Positions 1 through 7,847 of a stretch of 9,748 nucleotides of DNA are shown piece by piece. The stretch's first letter is position 1. Every line of letters begins with the position of its first letter. The notes beneath the pieces are model-generated. The model searched no databases, was not told the DNA's origin, and worked only from the letters and a program-made list of their open reading frames with translations. Made by a program: the position numbers and the translations under genes. The DNA is from Desulfurellaceae bacterium. Its GTDB lineage: Bacteria > Campylobacterota_A > Desulfurellia > JAGGSF01. The stretch spans positions 1 through 9,748 of the forward strand of contig JAGMDW010000165.1 of NCBI GenBank assembly GCA_023128455.1, read 5' to 3'.

Positions 1-33
1 AATCCTGAGGCAAAAAATATCTTAATCTTGAAG

Positions 34-1554
34 CTAAAATCTTGTCAAATCCAGACTCCTGTATTGAAGCGCCTCTTTTAGATGAGATGGTAGTATATTT
101 TCTTCTTGTTCTAAATCTGCTATTGTTCTGGCTACCTTCAAGACCTTACTGTATCCTCGGGCCGAAAGACCCAATCTTTCCATCGCCTTTTCCACTATCT
201 TCTTTCCTTCATCATCTAAATTGCAATATCTCTCTATCTGTCTTACGTCCATCTGGGTATTGGTAGAAATCTTCTCATTCTTTAATCTTTTTCTCTGAAT
301 ATCTTTTGCCTTCCCTACCCTTTTCCTTATATCTTTTGAACTTTCTCCCCTTTCTTCGGATGAGATATCCTCATATTCCAATTCTGGCACTTCTATCTGA
401 ATATCTATCCTGTCTAAGATAGGTCCTGATATCTTTGACCTGTATCTTCTAATCTGTTCAAAGGTGCAGATGCATTCCTTTTTCTTTGAACCGTAAAACC
501 CACAGGGACAGGGGTTCATGGCACAAATCAACATGAAGTTTGCGGGAAATTCCACTGTGAGTCTCGCTCGTGATACCGTGATTCTACCCTTTTCCATAGG
601 TTCCCTCAATGCTTCAATGACATTTCTCTTAAATTCTGGAAACTCATCTAAGAATAAAATTCCCTGATGGGCTAAGGAAATTTCTCCTGGTCGGGGCACA
701 CCTCCTCCGCCAATCAGAGCCACATCTGATATGGTATGATGGGGAGAACGAAATGGTCTTTCTACTTCAATAGGTTTTTCGCTCCTCAAAAGATTTGCCA
801 CGCTGTATATCTTGGTCACTTCTACTATTTCTTCAAGCCTCATCTCTGGCAAAATTGTAGGCAACCTTTCAGTAAGAAGGGTTTTTCCGCTACCGGGTGG
901 ACCAATCATGAGTATATTATGGGCACCGGAGGAAGCTACCTCCAATGCCCGTTTGGCAAAATTTTGTCCTCTTACATCACTAAAATCCACATTGTATTCC
1001 TCTTTTACATCCAATACCTTTCCATCCGAGAAAGGTTCTTTCTTCACCTTCCCGGAGATAAACTCCACTACCTCCAGCAGATTCGTGCAGGGATAGATGG
1101 GTATATCTTTTACAATAGCCGCCTCACAGGCATTTTCCTGAGGAACAATTACACTCAATCCCATTTTTTTAGCCAAGATAACAATGGGCAAAATTCCTCT
1201 TGTTCTTCTCAATTCCCCATTTAAAGATAGCTCCCCAACAATGATGTATTTTTCTATTTCTTCATTATTTATCCATCCATTAGCAGCAATTAGCCCCACT
1301 GCCACTGGCAAATCAAATATACTACCTTCTTTTTTTATATCCGCAGGCGCAAGGTTAACTGTAATGCGGGTAGATTTAAGCATAAATCCTGTGTTCAAAA
1401 GAGCAGATCTCACCCTTTCTTTTCCTTCCTTTACTGCGTTTTCTGCCAAACCTACAATGGTTAAGCCAGGTAGACCACGAGATATATCTACCTCTACATC
1501 TATTGGTAAGGCACTTACACCAACAGGAGTGGCGCTCTTTACCCTTATGAACAT
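34..1554 (-). CDS. comM: YifB/ComM family Mg-chelatase-like AAA+ ATPase
   Basis: Full-length member (506 aa, the usual size) of the YifB/ComM family. These hexameric AAA+ motors act in the cytoplasm; in naturally transformable bacteria ComM is a branch-migration helicase that helps integrate incoming DNA, but the family is also widespread in bacteria not known to be transformable. Seen in the protein: an N-terminal Lon-protease-like (S5-fold) domain with GLPGLTIVGL at 27-36; Walker A GPPGSGKT at 218-225; PFRSPHHTIS at 267-276; Walker B ILFLDEF at 299-305; the family's Cys-rich stretch AMNPCPCGFYG at 345-355 followed by CIC at 361-363; SGPILDRIDI at 376-385; and a C-terminal sensor-2 region, SARGYSKVLKVARTIADLE at 464-482. 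The ATG shares one base with the TAA of the lipoprotein gene (TAATG), so it is the last gene visible in the operon; only 33 bases follow its TAG stop. The Shine-Dalgarno site is weak, consistent with coupled translation. Identification is firm; a role in transformation here is inference. Confidence 0.96.
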   Translation of the reverse strand: MFIRVKSATPVGVSALPIDVEVDISRGLPGLTIVGLAENAVKEGKERVRSALLNTGFMLKSTRITVNLAPADIKKEGSIFDLPVAVGLIAANGWINNEEIEKYIIVGELSLNGELRRTRGILPIVILAKKMGLSVIVPQENACEAAIVKDIPIYPCTNLLEVVEFISGKVKKEPFSDGKVLDVKEEYNVDFSDVRGQNFAKRALEVASSGAHNILMIGPPGSGKTLLTERLPTILPEMRLEEIVEVTKIYSVANLLRSEKPIEVERPFRSPHHTISDVALIGGGGVPRPGEISLAHQGILFLDEFPEFKRNVIEALREPMEKGRITVSRARLTVEFPANFMLICAMNPCPCGFYGSKKKECICTFEQIRRYRSKISGPILDRIDIQIEVPELEYEDISSEERGESSKDIRKRVGKAKDIQRKRLKNEKISTNTQMDVRQIERYCNLDDEGKKIVEKAMERLGLSARGYSKVLKVARTIADLEQEENILPSHLKEALQYRSLDLTRF

Positions 1555-2798
1555 TATTTGCTCGTCTTAATAGAAATAGATGGGCCATCTTTGCTCAATT
1601 GACCGGTGGAATCTACCGCTCTTACCCAATAGGTATAGGTAGTATTTCTATCCACGGCATTATCTGTAAAGCTCGTCTTGTCCGTTTCTACCATCTCTTT
1701 AATAAACACTAAATGGCTCTTCCTATACAATATATATTTCACTACATCTGATGTTTCGCTCTTTTCCCATTTAACCAGCACTACTTTAGCTGTTTCAACA
1801 ACAGAAATCCCTTTTGGAGAAGATGGTAACGCTTTTACCTGAATTTGTGCTACATTGGAAAAAGAACTGAACAATCCATCTGCATCCTTCGCTCTCACCT
1901 TGTAAAAGTATGTCTTGCCCGGCGTAAGTCCTGCATTTATGAATGTTATATAGGCCGAAGAAACCTCCTTTATCTTAGAAAATCTTTTTTCACTTTCTCC
2001 TCTATATATTTCATATAGGATTACATCAGGAGTAGTGCTGGGATGCCAGTTCAATACAATCTTACATGCTCCCTGCCTTTTAGATATTAAATTATGTGGT
2101 CCCATTGGAGATTTTTTTGTTACCGCACATACTGCAGGTGATGGTTTGCTTACCGCACCTGCCTCATTGTATGCACTAATAGAATAACAATAAGTAGCAT
2201 TATCGGGTAGGTTTTCATCAATGTAAGAGGTATTCAACCTTCCTCTAACTTTGGTTAATTTTTTTAGGGGTTCACTCTTTGACTCTCCTCTGTATATTAT
2301 ATAACCGCAAACATTTTCTTTGTTTGATACAGCCCAGGAAAGCGTAATTTTTCTACAAATATTACTCATTGCAGTAAGAACCTGTGGTATAGCTGGTGGC
2401 GGAGCAGTTTTTGCTAATACGGGCAGAGAAAGGTATCCCAGCTTCCCATCTTTGTCAAAAGCTGCAATCTTATAGTAATATGTAGTTTCATCCTGCAGGT
2501 GTTTAAAAACATCACCTTTATCTACATAGATTGTTTTATATTTACCTTTGGTTTCTCCTACTTTTCTATAGTTTCCGTCTTTTACTGTGCCTCTGAAAAT
2601 TCTATATCCACCTACACCTTCATATCCCATTATGGGTTGCCATTTTAGCATTACAGCCCTGGTGTTCCCTGCAGCAACTATACCTTTAGGAGGTGGAATA
2701 TTAACACTCGTTTTAATCACTGGATGTGTTTTTACATGATACATTCCTGCACATCCTGTCAACAAAAGAAGAATAACAAACAGAATAAGTCTTCTCAT
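1554..2798 (-). CDS. lipoprotein with four fibronectin type III domains
   Basis: A 414-aa predicted envelope lipoprotein of unknown function. The N-terminus is a typical lipoprotein signal: two Arg at 2-3, a Leu/Ile/Val core at 4-13, and lipobox LTGC with the lipidated Cys at 16. There is no Asp at +2, so by the E. coli rule outer-membrane delivery is allowed. The rest is four tandem FN3 domains at about 36-131, 136-228, 232-322 and 326-413. Each carries the conserved Trp (53, 155, 251, 344) and a shared Y-x-(I/L)-(Y/F)-R strand (YRIFRG 65-70, YIIYRG 166-171, YEIYRG 262-267, YILYRK 355-360); I see no catalytic domain. Bacterial FN3 repeats usually serve as spacers or protein- or polysaccharide-binding modules. 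Start: ATG in an ATGA overlap with the preceding pseudouridine synthase gene, behind a strong AAGGAGGG site 7 nt upstream. Its operon includes a PBP1A-type synthase two genes upstream, which hints at envelope work; that link is inference. Confidence 0.9.
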   Translation of the reverse strand: MRRLILFVILLLLTGCAGMYHVKTHPVIKTSVNIPPPKGIVAAGNTRAVMLKWQPIMGYEGVGGYRIFRGTVKDGNYRKVGETKGKYKTIYVDKGDVFKHLQDETTYYYKIAAFDKDGKLGYLSLPVLAKTAPPPAIPQVLTAMSNICRKITLSWAVSNKENVCGYIIYRGESKSEPLKKLTKVRGRLNTSYIDENLPDNATYCYSISAYNEAGAVSKPSPAVCAVTKKSPMGPHNLISKRQGACKIVLNWHPSTTPDVILYEIYRGESEKRFSKIKEVSSAYITFINAGLTPGKTYFYKVRAKDADGLFSSFSNVAQIQVKALPSSPKGISVVETAKVVLVKWEKSETSDVVKYILYRKSHLVFIKEMVETDKTSFTDNAVDRNTTYTYWVRAVDSTGQLSKDGPSISIKTSK

Positions 2799-3733
2799 TT
2801 TCTTTCCCTCCTTATTAAATTTCTCATATCTTTCGGCAATGGAGATACAAATTTTACAACCTGTCTCTTTGCAGGATGCACAAAACTTAAAAGATATGCG
2901 TGTAAAGCCTGCCTTTTAATATTTTCTTCTTCCTTTCCCTTCTTACCACCATACAGTTTATCTCCTACTATAGGGTGTCCCATAAACTGCATGTGCACCC
3001 TTATCTGATGAGTCCTTCCTGTTTCCAGTCTAAATAACAAAACTGTTTCATCTTTTAATCTGCGAAAAACACGATAATGAGAAATGGCCTGTTTATCAGA
3101 GACTATAGCAAATCTCTTTCTTTCCTTAGGATGCCTGCCTATAGGCTTATCAATTATTCCTTTCTCTTCCTTAAAGATACCGTAAACCACACCAATATAT
3201 TTTCTGCTTATTGTATGCTCCGCGAACTGTTGTGATAGCTTTAGATGTGTATATTCATCCTTAGCCAAAACTATCACTCCACTGGTATCCTTATCCAGCC
3301 TATGCACCACTCCGCATCTTACAGGTGCTCCTATACGAGACAACCTTACGCCACGATACAGAAGACCACTTACAATGCTTTTCTTTTCCCTCCCCGCTCC
3401 TGGATATACCACAATCCCTGCTGGTTTGTCCACTACAACAATATTTTCATCTTCATAAATTATATCAAATGAAACATCACATGGCTCTACCCGAATAGGT
3501 TCCGCAAAGGAAGGATTAATGTAAATCTTGTCTCCTTCCTTTGTAATATAGTTTTTCTTAACCATTTCTCCATTTACGCAAATATTTCCCTCTTTTAACC
3601 ATCTTTGTATTCTGTTTCTAGAAAAACCTTCAAACATACGGTGAAGATAGCTATCTATACGCTCCCTTATTTTCCCGCCTACTTCTATAGATAATCTACT
3701 GGTTTTCTGTGAATAAGTCTCCAAAGCTTTCAT
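2795..3733 (-). CDS. rluD: RluA/RluD-family 23S rRNA pseudouridine synthase
   Basis: A 312-aa RluA-family pseudouridine synthase, which isomerises specific uridines in RNA. The layout is that of RluD, which modifies helix 69 of 23S rRNA: an N-terminal S4 RNA-binding domain at about 22-74 (SRNRIQRWLKEGNICVNG, 38-55), then the catalytic domain. Seen there: DKPAGIVVYPG at 102-112, the signature HRLDKDTSG at 144-152 with catalytic Asp147, GRTHQIRVHM at 239-248, and the RluD-type ending ALHAYLLSFVHP at 276-287. Length is normal (E. coli RluD is 326 aa). The ATG is preceded by a short AAAGG and lies 38 nt inside the end of the PBP gene; the first ~15 residues are unlike the family, so a later start is possible. 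The exact target (RluD rather than RluA or RluC site) cannot be settled from sequence. The stop overlaps the lipoprotein start (ATGA). Confidence 0.94.
   Translation of the reverse strand: MKALETYSQKTSRLSIEVGGKIRERIDSYLHRMFEGFSRNRIQRWLKEGNICVNGEMVKKNYITKEGDKIYINPSFAEPIRVEPCDVSFDIIYEDENIVVVDKPAGIVVYPGAGREKKSIVSGLLYRGVRLSRIGAPVRCGVVHRLDKDTSGVIVLAKDEYTHLKLSQQFAEHTISRKYIGVVYGIFKEEKGIIDKPIGRHPKERKRFAIVSDKQAISHYRVFRRLKDETVLLFRLETGRTHQIRVHMQFMGHPIVGDKLYGGKKGKEEENIKRQALHAYLLSFVHPAKRQVVKFVSPLPKDMRNLIRRERK
2806..2813 (-). promoter_or_regulatory. strong Shine-Dalgarno site of the FN3 lipoprotein gene
   Basis: AAGGAGGG lies 7 nt before the lipoprotein ATG and inside the end of the pseudouridine synthase gene. 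It is the strongest ribosome-binding site in the minus-strand operon, which suggests the lipoprotein is made at a higher rate than its weakly initiated neighbours. Confidence 0.7.
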
Positions 3734-5591
3734 TAGCCTTTTGCTTCCCTTTTAAAATGATGAGAATTTGCCTTTTAGCATCAGGAGGTATGTTGAAATC
3801 GTCATACTCATCCCGCAATGCCTCTTTCATAAAATCTATCCATATAGGTAATGCCACCCTTGCGCCTGTCATGCCTTCGCCTATTGTCTTCCTGTCATCA
3901 TAACCCACCCATACCCCGGTGACAATTTTTGGCGAGAAGCCTATAAACCATGCATCCTTAAATCCATCTGTTGTTCCTGTTTTTCCAGCAATATTCTTGT
4001 TTAGCACCTTTGCTCTTTTTCCTGTTCCTTCCTCAATTACACTTCTTAACATATTGGTGATGAGAAAACCTGTAGCCTCACTGCATGCCCTTGACAGTTT
4101 TGGCTTGTTTTCCTCTATTATTTTACCTTTTTTATCTATAATTTTTTTTATAAAAATGGGTTTCGGTTTCAATCCGTAATTACCAAAAGCAGCATATGCC
4201 GTAGTTAATTCCTTTAGACTTAAACTAAACGAACCCAATGCTATGGCTAAATTATGAGGAATGTTTGAGGTTATACCTAAAAGGCGAGCATGCGCTATCA
4301 CCCCGTCTATGCCTACATCCATAAGTAATCTGATAGTAGCTACATTTATAGATTTAGCTAAAGCTTCTCTCAATGTTACCTCACCTCTAAATTTTCTTTC
4401 ATAATTCTGCGGTTTCCACGCCTCGCCCTTAAATGTAAATACTATCGGTTCATCAATCAATATATCGTTAGGAGAAAAACCCTGTTCTAAGGCGGTTAAA
4501 TATATAACCGGTTTAAATGCCGAACCCGGTCCCCTTTTTGCCCGTAAAGCGCGATTAAACTTACTTGAAGAATAATCATATCCGCCAACCATCGCCTTTA
4601 CATAACCAGTAGAAGACTCAATGCATAAAAGTGCTCCCTGTAATCCATCATATTTTCCATTGTTCAATTTCAATATTCCCTTTTGAACTGAACTGGTAGC
4701 ACATTTTTGTAATGTTTTGTCCATCGTGGTATAAACCCTCAATCCACCTTTATACAATATATCTTCTCCATATCTGTTCTCTATATACTGTTTCGCATAC
4801 TCTATAAAATAATTTCCATAAGTTTTCTTCCTTTTTAATACAAATTTTGCCTGTAAAGCATCCCTTCGCTCCTCTTCCTCAATAAAACCTGACTTTACCA
4901 TTCTGTTTAAGACATAAACCATCCTTCTCTTTGACAATTCAGGATTTTTATAGGGCGAATAAATGGAAGGGGCACGAGGAAGACCGGCAAGTAAAGACGA
5001 TTCTTCCAACGACAGGTTTTTTGCACTCTTTGCAAAGTATATCTCTGCAGCTTGCTCAATACCATAAGCACCACTGCCGAAATAAACAGTATTTAAATAC
5101 AGATTTAAAATCTGATCTTTGGAAAGCACATGTTCCAACCTATAGGCCAAAACAATCTCCCTTGCCTTACGGTAGATTGTTTTTTCCGGGGTAAGATAAA
5201 GGTTCTTTACCAATTGCTGAGTTATAGTACTTCCCCCCTGGCTCATTTTCCCCAATCTTACATCTTTAATTAATGCTCTTATCATACTCCATATATTAAT
5301 TGGTCCATGTTCATAAAAGTGTTCATCTTCTGCGGCAATAATTGCCTTTATCATCCAGGGTGAAATATCCTTTAACGGCACAGGTTTTCTTCTTTGAGCG
5401 TTAAATTCTGCAATCTTCTCCCCGCTTGAGGAGTAAAAGATAGTAGATGTGAAAAGACCATAACTTGAAAGGCGCTTAAAGTCAGATTTTGTCTCTAAAT
5501 AAACGATGGAAAAAAATATCCCTCCACCCAAAACCAAACATATCAAGCAGGTTGCAATTATAACTAAAAGTGTCTTCCATAAAACTCTCAT
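3696..5591 (-). CDS. mrcA: PBP1A-type bifunctional peptidoglycan synthase (class A penicillin-binding protein)
   Basis: A 631-aa class A PBP that polymerises lipid II into glycan strands and cross-links their peptides on the outer face of the inner membrane. Seen: a short cytoplasmic N-terminus and one membrane anchor at about 7-32; a GT51 glycosyltransferase domain at about 50-225 with AAEDEHFYEHG (86-96, catalytic Glu88), GGSTITQQLVKN (119-130) and RKAREIVLAYRLE (141-153); and a transpeptidase domain at about 315-595 with the nucleophile motif SxxK (Ser357-Lys360, in GPGSAFKP), SIN (414-416) and KTGT (537-540). All catalytic motifs are intact. It is shorter than the ~850-aa E. coli PBP1A, with little room for an inserted OB-type domain between the catalytic domains, as in many other phyla. 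Start: ATG six bases after the aminotransferase stop, with no clear Shine-Dalgarno site, so coupling is likely. Its end overlaps the pseudouridine synthase by 38 nt. The symbol reflects family membership only. Confidence 0.95.
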   Translation of the reverse strand: MRVLWKTLLVIIATCLICLVLGGGIFFSIVYLETKSDFKRLSSYGLFTSTIFYSSSGEKIAEFNAQRRKPVPLKDISPWMIKAIIAAEDEHFYEHGPINIWSMIRALIKDVRLGKMSQGGSTITQQLVKNLYLTPEKTIYRKAREIVLAYRLEHVLSKDQILNLYLNTVYFGSGAYGIEQAAEIYFAKSAKNLSLEESSLLAGLPRAPSIYSPYKNPELSKRRMVYVLNRMVKSGFIEEEERRDALQAKFVLKRKKTYGNYFIEYAKQYIENRYGEDILYKGGLRVYTTMDKTLQKCATSSVQKGILKLNNGKYDGLQGALLCIESSTGYVKAMVGGYDYSSSKFNRALRAKRGPGSAFKPVIYLTALEQGFSPNDILIDEPIVFTFKGEAWKPQNYERKFRGEVTLREALAKSINVATIRLLMDVGIDGVIAHARLLGITSNIPHNLAIALGSFSLSLKELTTAYAAFGNYGLKPKPIFIKKIIDKKGKIIEENKPKLSRACSEATGFLITNMLRSVIEEGTGKRAKVLNKNIAGKTGTTDGFKDAWFIGFSPKIVTGVWVGYDDRKTIGEGMTGARVALPIWIDFMKEALRDEYDDFNIPPDAKRQILIILKGKQKANESFGDLFTENQ

Positions 5592-5597
5592 TTATAA

Positions 5598-6779
5598 TTA
5601 AAGTTCAGAGATAAATGCCTTAAAAATCTTTACTCCAGCCTTTATCTCTTCCATAGAGGTAGCAAAAGAAACACGAATATAGTCATCTTCTCCAAAAGCA
5701 ATACCTGGAACCACAGCTACATGAGCTTTTTCCAAAAGACTCATAGCGAAATCCATAGACGAATTAATCTCTGTTCCCTCTTTGTAGAGATGAGAAATAT
5801 TGGGAAATATATAAAATGCACCCTTCGGATTAAAACAATCGCATCTGCCGGTAGAGCGAAATTCATTTACAATAAAATTTCTCCTCTCTTCAAATTCCTT
5901 TCTCATTTGCTCCACACTGTCTTGAGGACCATTCAATGCTTCTACTGCTGCCATCTGAGCAACGGCTGTGGGATTGGATGTACTCTGAGACTGTAATTTC
6001 GCAATGGCTTTTACTATTTTTCTGTCTCCTGCCAAATACCCTATCCGCCACCCTGTCATAGCATAACTCTTTGAAACACCATTTACCACCAATGTTTTTT
6101 TGTATATATCTTTATCTAAACTGGCAATACTGATCTGCTCAATTCCATCATATATAATATGTTCATATATTTCATCGGATATGATATAAAAGTCATTTTT
6201 CAAAGCAACTTCAGCCATATCCTCTAAGTCTTTTCTGTTGTATACTACACCTGCGGGGTTAGACGGAGAACTAAAAATAAGTGCCTTCGTTCTGGGAGAT
6301 ACTGCCTTCTCCAACGCCTCTTTTTTTAACACAAAACCATCTTCTTTCCTGGTGTGAATAATTACCGGTTTTGCTCCTGCATACTTTACAATTGCTTCAT
6401 AAGTAACCCAGTATGGTGAGGGGATAATTACTTCATCTCCTTCCTCAAACAACACCTGAGCAATATTAAATAATGTATGTTTAGCCCCTACCGAGACACA
6501 CACCTGGTCTTTATCATACTTTAAATTGTTTTCCCTCTCAAATTTATTGACGATTGCTTCTTTCAACTCATTGATCCCATCCACTGGTGTATAGTGAGAA
6601 TAACCATCACGAATAGCATCTATAGCCGCTTGTTTGATATTTTCTGGGGTATTAAAATCTGGTTCACCAGCACTAAAACACAGTACATTAAAACCATTTT
6701 GTATCATACTTTTCGCCCGCATAGTGATACCCAATGTAAGCGAAGGCTCAATCCTTGAAATTCTTTTTGCTAACAACAT
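5598..6779 (-). CDS. class I PLP-dependent aminotransferase (aspartate/prephenate-type)
   Basis: A 393-aa fold-type I, class I aminotransferase of the 1-beta subgroup, whose members are usually annotated aspartate aminotransferase; several also act on prephenate or aromatic amino acids. It would move an amino group between an amino acid and 2-oxoglutarate in the cytoplasm. Seen: SAGEPDFNTP at 36-45, the substrate-side loop typical of the subgroup; SPSNPAG at 171-177 with the cofactor-contacting Asn174; SDEIYE at 201-206 with Asp202, which pairs with the PLP ring nitrogen, and Tyr205; VSKSYAMTGWRIGY at 235-248 with the Schiff-base Lys237 and Arg245; and YIRVSFA at 367-373 with Arg368 for the substrate alpha-carboxylate. 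The gene is complete. Its ATG shares a base with the coaD stop (TAATG), behind a GGGAG site about 8 nt upstream. Substrate preference cannot be read safely from sequence, so I give no symbol. Confidence 0.94.
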   Translation of the reverse strand: MLLAKRISRIEPSLTLGITMRAKSMIQNGFNVLCFSAGEPDFNTPENIKQAAIDAIRDGYSHYTPVDGINELKEAIVNKFERENNLKYDKDQVCVSVGAKHTLFNIAQVLFEEGDEVIIPSPYWVTYEAIVKYAGAKPVIIHTRKEDGFVLKKEALEKAVSPRTKALIFSSPSNPAGVVYNRKDLEDMAEVALKNDFYIISDEIYEHIIYDGIEQISIASLDKDIYKKTLVVNGVSKSYAMTGWRIGYLAGDRKIVKAIAKLQSQSTSNPTAVAQMAAVEALNGPQDSVEQMRKEFEERRNFIVNEFRSTGRCDCFNPKGAFYIFPNISHLYKEGTEINSSMDFAMSLLEKAHVAVVPGIAFGEDDYIRVSFATSMEEIKAGVKIFKAFISEL

Positions 6780-7276
6780 TATCTTTTCTCCCTTTTTTGC
6801 AATAGATATTTTAACGCGACCTTAGGAACAAACTTGCTTACATCTCCCCCATTAAAAAATATCTCTTTAACAATGCTGGAACTCAAAAATGAATATTTAA
6901 TATAAGGCATCATAGAAACCGTTTCAATATTAGGATCTAAGTTCCTATTCATAAAAGCCATCTGCAGTTCATATTCAAAATCAGAAACAGCTCTCAGTCC
7001 TCTAACGATGACAGTTGCACCAACTTTATGCGCATAATCTATCAAAAGACCATTAAAATTATCCACAGTTACATTGGAAAGCCCAAGTTCATCTACCACC
7101 TCTCGTGTAACTTTTACCCTCTCCTTAATATTAAATAAAATATTTTTGCTTACATTGACTGTTACTAAAGGAATAATCAATCTGTCAAAGATATTGCTTG
7201 CTCTCTTGATGATATCTACATGGCCCTTAGTAATAGGATCAAATGTTCCAGGGTAAACTGCAATAATCTTTTTCAT
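6779..7276 (-). CDS. coaD: phosphopantetheine adenylyltransferase
   Basis: A 165-aa CoaD, normal length. It adds AMP from ATP to 4'-phosphopantetheine to give dephospho-CoA, the penultimate step of coenzyme A synthesis, in the cytoplasm. The nucleotidyltransferase signature is complete: YPGTFDPITKGH at 8-19, including the TxGH motif (16-19) whose His19 contacts the ATP phosphates. Further family hallmarks are VRGLRAVSDFEYELQMAFMN at 91-110 and FLSSSIVKE at 130-138, then GGDVSKFVP at 143-151. The start ATG overlaps the rsmD stop (TAATG) with only a weak GGGAA upstream, and the stop overlaps the aminotransferase start in the same way. The rsmD-coaD pairing is common across bacteria, which supports both calls. 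Confidence 0.97.
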   Translation of the reverse strand: MKKIIAVYPGTFDPITKGHVDIIKRASNIFDRLIIPLVTVNVSKNILFNIKERVKVTREVVDELGLSNVTVDNFNGLLIDYAHKVGATVIVRGLRAVSDFEYELQMAFMNRNLDPNIETVSMMPYIKYSFLSSSIVKEIFFNGGDVSKFVPKVALKYLLQKREKR

Positions 7277-7782
7277 TATTCTTTCCCTTTATATATTGTT
7301 AATTCTGTTTCTCCAAATTGCCTATTTCTACAAACATGAAATCCTGCATATATTTCATCAAATTTTCTATTTGTCCTATGCTCAACTGCTATTATACAAT
7401 TTTCCTTAAGTTTTTGAAACAGTTTTTGCAAAAATTCTTTTCCGCGAGATGTATTTAAAAAATCATAAGGAGGATCAACATAAACAATATCCGCCGTCTC
7501 TACTATGGGAAAACTTAAAAATCTATATGCATCTATTTTATATATCTTATGCCTCTCTTTATCATAACGACTTGTTTTTTTTCTTATAATTTCTGAATAT
7601 TTATAATTCTTTTCTACAAATATAACTTTCTTAGCTCCTCTGCAAAGTGCTTCTATTCCCACAGAGCCCGTGCCTGCGAACAGATCTAAAAATATAGAAT
7701 TTTCTATCCTTGAAGCAATAATATCAAAAAAGGATTTCTTAACTATACCCATCGTGGGTCTCAATCTGTTTCTATTGCCCAA
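7276..7782 (-). CDS. rsmD: 16S rRNA (guanine-N2)-methyltransferase RsmD, short N-terminus
   Basis: RsmD uses S-adenosylmethionine to methylate N2 of G966 (E. coli numbering) of 16S rRNA during 30S assembly. Seen: RPT at 8-10 followed by an amphipathic helix, the SAM-binding motif I LDLFAGTGSVGIEAL at 32-46, acidic residue E57 at the end of the next strand, and the catalytic VDPPYD at 102-107 (N6/N2-methyltransferase DPPY type). At 168 aa it is slightly short: the family normally has some 15-20 residues before the RPT motif (an RIxxGxxRGRKL-like strand pair), and here only seven are present. The frame runs into a TAG at 7795-7797, five codons before the chosen TTG. That TTG (7780-7782) has an AGGGA site 7 nt upstream, so it is the best start available; an ATG at residue 11 would remove RPT. 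It is the first gene of the operon. Confidence 0.9.
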   Translation of the reverse strand: MGNRNRLRPTMGIVKKSFFDIIASRIENSIFLDLFAGTGSVGIEALCRGAKKVIFVEKNYKYSEIIRKKTSRYDKERHKIYKIDAYRFLSFPIVETADIVYVDPPYDFLNTSRGKEFLQKLFQKLKENCIIAVEHRTNRKFDEIYAGFHVCRNRQFGETELTIYKGKE

Positions 7783-7789
7783 TTTAGCT

Positions 7790-7794
7790 TCCCT
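7790..7794 (-). promoter_or_regulatory. Shine-Dalgarno site deciding the TTG start of rsmD
   Basis: On the minus strand the string AGAGGGAAGCTAAATTG places AGGGA 7 nt before the TTG at 7782. It is the only ribosome-binding-like sequence near the start and supports initiation at TTG rather than at the internal ATG ten codons later. Confidence 0.55.
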
Positions 7795-7810
7795 CTATAT
7801 CCGAACCGTA

Positions 7811-7828
7811 TTTAATAAGTTTATTAAA
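7811..7828. promoter_or_regulatory. perfect 18-bp palindrome in the rsmD operon leader, possible operator
   Basis: TTTAATAAGTTTATTAAA is an exact inverted repeat of 8-bp arms around a 2-bp centre. It lies about 20 bp downstream of the proposed -10 box and 17 bp upstream of the rsmD Shine-Dalgarno site, a typical place for a repressor to block transcription. The 2-nt loop makes a stable RNA hairpin unlikely, so a dimeric DNA-binding protein is the better guess. No regulator gene is visible nearby. In AT-rich intergenic DNA such palindromes can arise by chance. Confidence 0.35.
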
Positions 7829-7847
7829 GAATTGTTACTTATTTTTA

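Noticed and set aside
1..33. Possible further gene or terminator after comM
   Set aside because: Only 33 bases are available; on the minus strand there is a short T-run but no GC-rich stem, and no start codon with a ribosome-binding site can be supported.
736..1224. Plus-strand open frame of 162 codons, with shorter ones at 42-266, 812-1096 and 1184-1570
   Set aside because: They lie antisense within comM, whose catalytic motifs span the region; their translations show no domain and no ribosome-binding site stands out.
1376..1588. Minus-strand 70-codon frame across the lipoprotein/comM junction
   Set aside because: Out of frame with two well-supported genes and composition-biased; a shadow frame.
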